Positions 59,685-64,000 of a stretch of DNA of 64,000 nt are shown piece after piece; position 1 is the stretch's first letter, and each line of letters opens with the position of its first letter. The DNA comes from CAZUTK01 sp964623265 (GTDB lineage Bacteria > Electryoneota > B3-LCP), in the NCBI GenBank assembly GCA_964623265.1, contig CAZUTK010000004.1, positions 1 through 64,000 of the forward strand, given 5' to 3'. Under the pieces are notes generated by a model that saw only the letters and a list, made by a program, of their open reading frames with translations, was not told the origin of the DNA and did not search any database. The position numbers were made by a program, and so were the translations under genes.

Positions 59685-60645
59685 AATCCTTGTCGAGATA
59701 ATCCGTCACCTGTTTCTTGTTCGTCAGAGCGTCCATCAGGCGTACGTTGAACGCCTGCGCCGGATGATAGCCGTAAACCTTCAGGTGCAGATTCAAAGAG
59801 ATGACTTCAGCGATCACCGTGATGTTCTTGCCAGGATAAATCGGCAATTTCACATAGGGAATCTTCACCCCCAAAAAATCCTTGTACTCCTCCTCTAAGC
59901 CTAAACGCTCGTAGTTTTCGCTGGGATCCCAATCCACCAATTCGACTTCCATTTCCACTCGTTTCTGCAATCGTATGGCTCGAACCCCGAACATATGCCG
60001 AATATCAATAATCCCCACCCCGCGGATCTCCATAAAATGCTTCAACATTTCGGGACCGGATCCCATCAAGATGCCTTCCGCCTTTTTCGTCAGGGTGACG
60101 ACATCGTCCGCCACCAAGCGGTGCCCCCTTTCGACCAGATCGAGGGCGATCTCGCTTTTGCCGATCCCCGAGCGCCCGGTGAACAGCAATCCAGTCCCAT
60201 ACACATCCACCAGAGAACCATGGATGATCATACTGGGAGCGAATTTTTCATCCAGATAGTCGCTGAGAAGATGGATCAATACCGTAGTGGAATACGTGGT
60301 GCGAAAAATCGCCAATTTCTTGCGGTTGGCTTCTTCGATCATCTCCGGGAAGACGGGATTGGAATCCGTGACGATCAGACAGGGGATTGCATATTCAAAA
60401 ACGCTTCGGAATTTCGCGATGCGCTCTTCCAGCGTCAAATTCCGCAGGTAGGACATTTCGGTGTTGCCCAGGATCTGAACGCGGTTATAGGTGAAGAGCT
60501 CGAGATATCCCGCCAAAGCCAATCCGGGTCTGTGCAGGTTCTTTTCCGTGATTTTGCGCCGCAAGCCTTCCCGCGTGGTCACCAGCTGCAGGTCGAGTCG
60601 TTTTTCGTTGTCTTTGAAAAACAGACCCACTTCCAGGCTTTCCAT
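59677..60645 (-). CDS. hprK: HPr kinase/phosphorylase
   Basis: A 322-residue bifunctional sensor enzyme that phosphorylates HPr on Ser and removes the phosphate again, linking sugar status to regulation. The start is the ATG at 60645 with TCGGAGG upstream. In-frame starts 15 and 51 nt before it are less supported. Landmarks: His143 (MIIHGSLVD), the P-loop TGRSGIGKSE (156-165), HRLVADDVV (175-183) and the HprK signature LKHFMEIRGVGIIDI (201-215). The length matches the family. It sits 81 nt after hpf and overlaps the EIIA gene. Confidence 0.95.
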   Translation of the reverse strand: MESLEVGLFFKDNEKRLDLQLVTTREGLRRKITEKNLHRPGLALAGYLELFTYNRVQILGNTEMSYLRNLTLEERIAKFRSVFEYAIPCLIVTDSNPVFPEMIEEANRKKLAIFRTTYSTTVLIHLLSDYLDEKFAPSMIIHGSLVDVYGTGLLFTGRSGIGKSEIALDLVERGHRLVADDVVTLTKKAEGILMGSGPEMLKHFMEIRGVGIIDIRHMFGVRAIRLQKRVEMEVELVDWDPSENYERLGLEEEYKDFLGVKIPYVKLPIYPGKNITVIAEVISLNLHLKVYGYHPAQAFNVRLMDALTNKKQVTDYLDKDYE

Positions 60646-60726
60646 ACTCCATCCTCCGATAAGGTGAAAGGGCGGGATCATCTGAAAACGAATCACCCGC
60701 CCTATTTATTCGCGAAATGAGATCGG

Positions 60727-61017
60727 CTATCTCCCTTTGTACAATTTTCCCTTATATCTCTTCAACTGACGCTCGAGTTTGTCCACAGCCTTCGGGATGC
60801 ACTTATAAAAGTCATCGCTGGCTTCAGCCGCGGTCAGCTTCGTCCCATTGACATTCAGGTTGATTTCAGACGATTTGTTGCTCCGTTGCCAGCTAAGAAC
60901 CACTTCGCCGTCCGTGATATTGTCGAAATACTTCTGCAGCCTCATCACTTCATTGGTTGCGAATTCCTGAAGTTTTTCGCTGGCTTTGAAATGCCTGGCA
61001 GATATGCTGACACGCAT
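60727..61017 (-). CDS. hpf: Ribosome hibernation-promoting factor, short form
   Basis: A 96-residue protein of the HPF/RaiA (YfiA) family, which binds the 30S subunit and inactivates idle ribosomes. Landmarks are VSISARHFKASEKLQEFATNEVMRLQKYFDNI at the N-terminus, and ASDDFYKCIPKAVDKLERQLKRYKGK at the C-terminus. The long-form dimerisation domain is absent. The ATG is preceded by AAAGGAGTAGGTT. It lies 32 nt after the recombinase gene and before hprK; the usual rpoN neighbour is not present here. Confidence 0.94.
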   Translation of the reverse strand: MRVSISARHFKASEKLQEFATNEVMRLQKYFDNITDGEVVLSWQRSNKSSEINLNVNGTKLTAAEASDDFYKCIPKAVDKLERQLKRYKGKLYKGR

Positions 61018-61049
61018 AACCTACTCCTTTCAATGTTAGTTCCTGAACA

Positions 61050-61949
61050 TCATTCTTTTGTGGACCTTGGGTGTGCTTGCAGGTAGACCTCCTTCAGTTT
61101 GGACCGATTGACATGAGTGTATTTTTGCGTGGTTGTGATGGACGCGTGACCTAACATCTCCTGAATCGCCCGCAGATCCGCGCCGTTTTCCAGAAGATGC
61201 GTGGCGAAACTGTGCCGAAGAATATGCGGATTGCTCCCCGGTGCTTCCGGCAAGAACTTCAGCAACCGATCCACGGTGCGCTGGATGCCCCGCACTGAAA
61301 ATGGCTCACCGGTGATGTTGACCAGCAGATTTCGGGTTGATACCGACCTGCGCCTCGCGCGAGCGCCGGAACCGCGCACCTTCAGATACTCATCAAGGCA
61401 TTGCCGAGCCGGTCGCCCCAGAGGCACTAATCGTTCCTTTCGCCCTTTACCCAAGACGCGGATCACCTGACGATTGAAGTCCAAGTCCTGCAAAGTCAAG
61501 CCGGCGAGTTCGCTGACGCGGAGCCCGCAGCCGTAGAGCAATTCGAGGATCAGCTTTGAACGCACTTGCAGTTCGGTCTGGGTTTCCTGTGATTCGATCA
61601 AATCGTTCAACGATCTTTGATCCAGAAAACGCGGCAGACGCTTCTCGCGCCGTGGCAAGAGAATGCGTCTGGGAAGCTCTATATTGATACTCCCGCTTCG
61701 GCTCAAATATTTGCAAAAACTGCGCAGCACGGATAATTTTCTTTCCACCGTGGCACGGGAACTTCCCGTTCTCAGCAAATGAGCGCCGAAATCTCGTATG
61801 GATTGAGGACTTAGAACGCCCGTTCTCGAGTCATTATCCAGAAAAACGTAGAATTGAATTAGATCGCGGCGGTATGCGGATAAGGTGTGCGATGAAGCAT
61901 GCACTTCATCTTGGAGGTAAGTCAGAAATTTCGAAATGCGCTCTTTCAT
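61050..61949 (-). CDS. Tyrosine recombinase XerC/XerD type
   Basis: A 299-residue site-specific recombinase of the chromosome-dimer-resolution type. The catalytic residues are all present: Arg144 (CGLRVSELAG), Lys168 (GKGRKER), His242 and Arg245 (HILRHSFATHLLE), His268 (MLGHASITTTQ) and nucleophile Tyr277 (KYTHV). The N-terminal SAM-like domain (1-85) has the usual HTLSAYRRDL. XerC and XerD cannot be told apart safely. It follows topA by 80 nt, an arrangement seen in several bacterial groups, and precedes hpf. No integrase-like cargo or att repeats are nearby, so a chromosomal housekeeping role is expected. Confidence 0.92.
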   Translation of the reverse strand: MKERISKFLTYLQDEVHASSHTLSAYRRDLIQFYVFLDNDSRTGVLSPQSIRDFGAHLLRTGSSRATVERKLSVLRSFCKYLSRSGSINIELPRRILLPRREKRLPRFLDQRSLNDLIESQETQTELQVRSKLILELLYGCGLRVSELAGLTLQDLDFNRQVIRVLGKGRKERLVPLGRPARQCLDEYLKVRGSGARARRRSVSTRNLLVNITGEPFSVRGIQRTVDRLLKFLPEAPGSNPHILRHSFATHLLENGADLRAIQEMLGHASITTTQKYTHVNRSKLKEVYLQAHPRSTKE

Positions 61950-62029
61950 TCGAGCTGAAGATTGTGCATGAGGTCAGCGAAGTCGCATAAAACGATTCTT
62001 AAGCCGCTTCGCCTTCTCTGATTGAACGT

Positions 62030-64000
62030 TCAAAGTTCGTCGGCGGTTTCAACTCCCGTCCGGGAACTTATTTCCGCCTTACACCGAGGGCAGATGAAAC
62101 GCCCGTCTTCGTCCGTGTTACTAACGGCGACCACAAACGGATGTCCGCATTCCGGGCAGGGGATTGGTTCGGGACGCTTCGAAATCCTGTATTTGCACTC
62201 AGGGTAATTGCTGCACGAATAAAACTGCCTTTTCCTGGAGTTGCGTTCGACCAATTCGCCGCCGCAGTCCGGCATCGGACATTTCACGCCGGTGGTGATT
62301 CTTTCGATATGCTTGCAAGTCGGATAATTGGAGCATCCGAGGAAACGCCCGTATCGCCCAACTTTCACTATTAATTCGCCGCCGCAGTCCGGGCAAATCT
62401 TCCCCGTGGATTTCGGGGCTTCCAGAGGCCGTGCATTGCGACATTTCGGGTAAGCACTGCAAGCCAGGAATTGTCCCCGGCGGCTCCATTTGACAATCAT
62501 GGGACTGCCGCACTTCTCGCAAACTTCCGAACTGACTTCCTGCACTTCCTTTTTCACGTCCCGACGCTTCTCTTCCGCCTTTTTCAGCGAACGAGAAAAA
62601 GGGTCGTAAAAATCCCGCACAACCTGCACCCAGGGCGAACCTTCTTCGACTTTATCCAGCTGTTCTTCCATCCGAGCTGTGAAACCCACTTCGAAGACAT
62701 CCGGAAACAATTTCACCAGGATACCGTTGACTGTCTCCCCTAAGGGGGTGGGTACGAGCTTACGGTCTTCGCTTTGAATGTAAGTCCGGTCGAAAAGAGT
62801 GCTGACGATGGTGGCATACGTGCTGGGACGGCCGATTCCCAGCTCATCCAGCGTCTTGATCAGGGTGGCTTCCGTAAATCGGGGAGGCGGCTGCGTGAAA
62901 TGCTGCGTGGCTTCCTGATCCATCAAGGTCAACGGATAGCCGACGTCAAAATCGGGCGGCAGAGACGGAAGCACATCGCCGCGCTCTATCTCTACCGCGT
63001 ATAACTTCTGATATCCGTCGAAAATTCGCTTCTGATTGCGCGCGCGGAAGACCAGTCCGCCCCCTTCCGCTTCCAGCCTGGTGACTTCGAAACGCGCGTC
63101 CGCCATCTGGGATGCGATAAAACGATTCCAAATCAGTTGATAAAGCTTCCACTGCGCCGCATCGAGCGATCCTTTCATCATCTGCGGCGTCCGTTTCACA
63201 TCGGTGGGGCGGATGGCTTCATGCGCATCCTGCGACCGACCTTTCGTCGCATAAACCCGCGAAGAAGGCGGAAGGTACTCCGATCCGAATGTTTCTCGGA
63301 TGAATTCCCGGGAAGCCGCCAGCGCCTCGGAGGAAATCCGCGTCGAATCGGTGCGCATATAGGTGATCAATCCGACGCTCTCGCCGTTCGGCAGCTCGAT
63401 TCCTTCGTAAAGCTGTTGAGCGATGCGCATCGTCTTCTTAGAACTCAGGCGCAATTGACGCGCCGCATCCTGCTGCAGGGTGCTGGTCGTATAAGGTGCA
63501 GATGGTTTGCTGTGCAGAGTGCTGATTTTATAGGAAGAAACCTGGAACGACGCCGCCTGAATCCGCGCCTTCATTGCATTCGCAGCGTTTTCATCGGGGA
63601 GCTCCGGCTTTCTGCCGTCCACGGTGACCAGCTCCATCCAGAACGGATTCAGATCCTTTCCCGAAAATTGCGCGCGGATCCTCCAGTATTCCTGCGGGAC
63701 GAATGCGCGGATTTCCTCTTCCCGCTCGCAGATCAGACGCAATGCCACGGATTGGACGCGTCCCGCGGAAAGCCCTTTCGCCACCGTTTTCCAGATGAAC
63801 GGGCTGACCTGATACCCCACGAGACGATCCATGACTCGCCTGGCGACCTGAGCATCCACCTTGCGCTGATCAATCACACCAGGTTCGGCGATCGCTTTCC
63901 GCACGGCGTCTTTTGTGATTTCGTGAAAGAGCACGCGCGCAGGCTGGGGATGATAAGGCTTGATGACTTCCGCTACGTGAGCGGCGATGGCTTCGCCCTC
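62030..64000 (-). CDS. topA: DNA topoisomerase I, 5' end cut by window edge
   Basis: The C-terminal 656 residues of type IA topoisomerase, which relaxes negatively supercoiled DNA. The frame stays open to the window edge, beginning with EGEAIAAHVAEVIKP (the Toprim DxExE/EGEAIA region), so the N-terminal Toprim part is missing. The catalytic Tyr is in GLITYMRTDSTRIS. Also seen are LSAGRVQSVALRLI, TEATLIKTLDELGIGRPSTYA and EEGSPWVQVVRDFY. Four C-terminal zinc-ribbon units follow (CEKCG to CSAYPKC, CPDCGG to CSNYPTC, CPMPDCGG to CSNYPEC, CPECGHP to CPRCKA). It heads the topA-xer-hpf-hprK series. Confidence 0.95.
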   Translation of the reverse strand, partial: EGEAIAAHVAEVIKPYHPQPARVLFHEITKDAVRKAIAEPGVIDQRKVDAQVARRVMDRLVGYQVSPFIWKTVAKGLSAGRVQSVALRLICEREEEIRAFVPQEYWRIRAQFSGKDLNPFWMELVTVDGRKPELPDENAANAMKARIQAASFQVSSYKISTLHSKPSAPYTTSTLQQDAARQLRLSSKKTMRIAQQLYEGIELPNGESVGLITYMRTDSTRISSEALAASREFIRETFGSEYLPPSSRVYATKGRSQDAHEAIRPTDVKRTPQMMKGSLDAAQWKLYQLIWNRFIASQMADARFEVTRLEAEGGGLVFRARNQKRIFDGYQKLYAVEIERGDVLPSLPPDFDVGYPLTLMDQEATQHFTQPPPRFTEATLIKTLDELGIGRPSTYATIVSTLFDRTYIQSEDRKLVPTPLGETVNGILVKLFPDVFEVGFTARMEEQLDKVEEGSPWVQVVRDFYDPFSRSLKKAEEKRRDVKKEVQEVSSEVCEKCGSPMIVKWSRRGQFLACSAYPKCRNARPLEAPKSTGKICPDCGGELIVKVGRYGRFLGCSNYPTCKHIERITTGVKCPMPDCGGELVERNSRKRQFYSCSNYPECKYRISKRPEPIPCPECGHPFVVAVSNTDEDGRFICPRCKAEISSRTGVETADEL

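Noticed and set aside
61050..61949. Integrase of a mobile element
   Set aside because: Length, catalytic residues and the topA-xer-hpf context fit a chromosomal XerC/XerD. No cargo genes, tRNA or att-like repeats were seen nearby.

Overview
The window looks like part of a metagenome-assembled contig from an uncultured diderm bacterium of the FCB type (Bacteroidota, Calditrichota, KSB1, Zixibacteria and similar lineages). Four secreted proteins end in a C-terminal sorting/FlgD-like domain carrying NPFNPSTT or a close variant. Wza, an Omp85-type protein and an MCE protein all imply an outer membrane. HPr kinase sits beside mannose-family PTS proteins. I cannot name a phylum from the sequence alone. 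A run of Ns at 23519-23530 marks a scaffold gap. Both window edges cut genes: an unknown gene at the left and topA at the right.

Layout. 1-5.6 kb: an unknown + strand gene converges on a short minus-strand set (M42 peptidase, hisS, OPT transporter). 5.7-9.6 kb: two monocistronic secreted beta-propeller proteins, each with a strong promoter, a leader of about 190 nt and its own terminator, sharing a near-duplicate 225-residue C-terminal module. 9.6-16.6 kb: wecB, a UDP-GlcNAc 6-dehydrogenase, secreted sorting-domain and fibronectin-type proteins, a formylglycine-enzyme-fold protein lacking the catalytic cysteines, and a pair of small HAMP-stub membrane proteins.

16.7-54.7 kb: a single run of about 27 minus-strand genes, many overlapping by 4-20 nt, starting from a good promoter before wza. 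This is a Wzx/Wzy-type exopolysaccharide operon. It encodes export (Wza, polysaccharide co-polymerase, kinase-like ATPase, ExeA-like ATPase), two flippases, one polymerase/ligase-like protein, and seven or so glycosyltransferases. Precursor enzymes are a WbpP-type 4-epimerase and an AlgD-type GDP-mannose dehydrogenase. Decoration and processing genes include a carbamoyltransferase, pyruvyltransferase, two methyltransferases, a deacetylase-like protein, a heparinase II/III-type lyase and a 1391-residue beta-helix/cadherin-like secreted protein. The distal end is the least understood part: three PaaK/CapK-like adenylate-forming enzymes, an exported M14 carboxypeptidase and a radical SAM/SPASM protein.

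54.7-64 kb: a divergent alpha/alpha-toroid protein, then a housekeeping minus-strand series topA, xer recombinase, hpf, hprK, PTS EIIA, PTS EIIB, MCE/MlaD, MobA-like nucleotidyltransferase and Omp85-type protein. The PTS genes have no membrane EIIC/EIID beside them, which suggests a regulatory role.

Together the genes describe the assembly, export and remodelling of an acidic, modified surface polysaccharide, with a set of secreted surface proteins alongside. The most novel candidate system is the distal module of adenylate-forming enzymes, M14 peptidase, radical SAM enzyme and second flippase. No tRNA, rRNA, CRISPR array, insertion sequence or prophage was seen.
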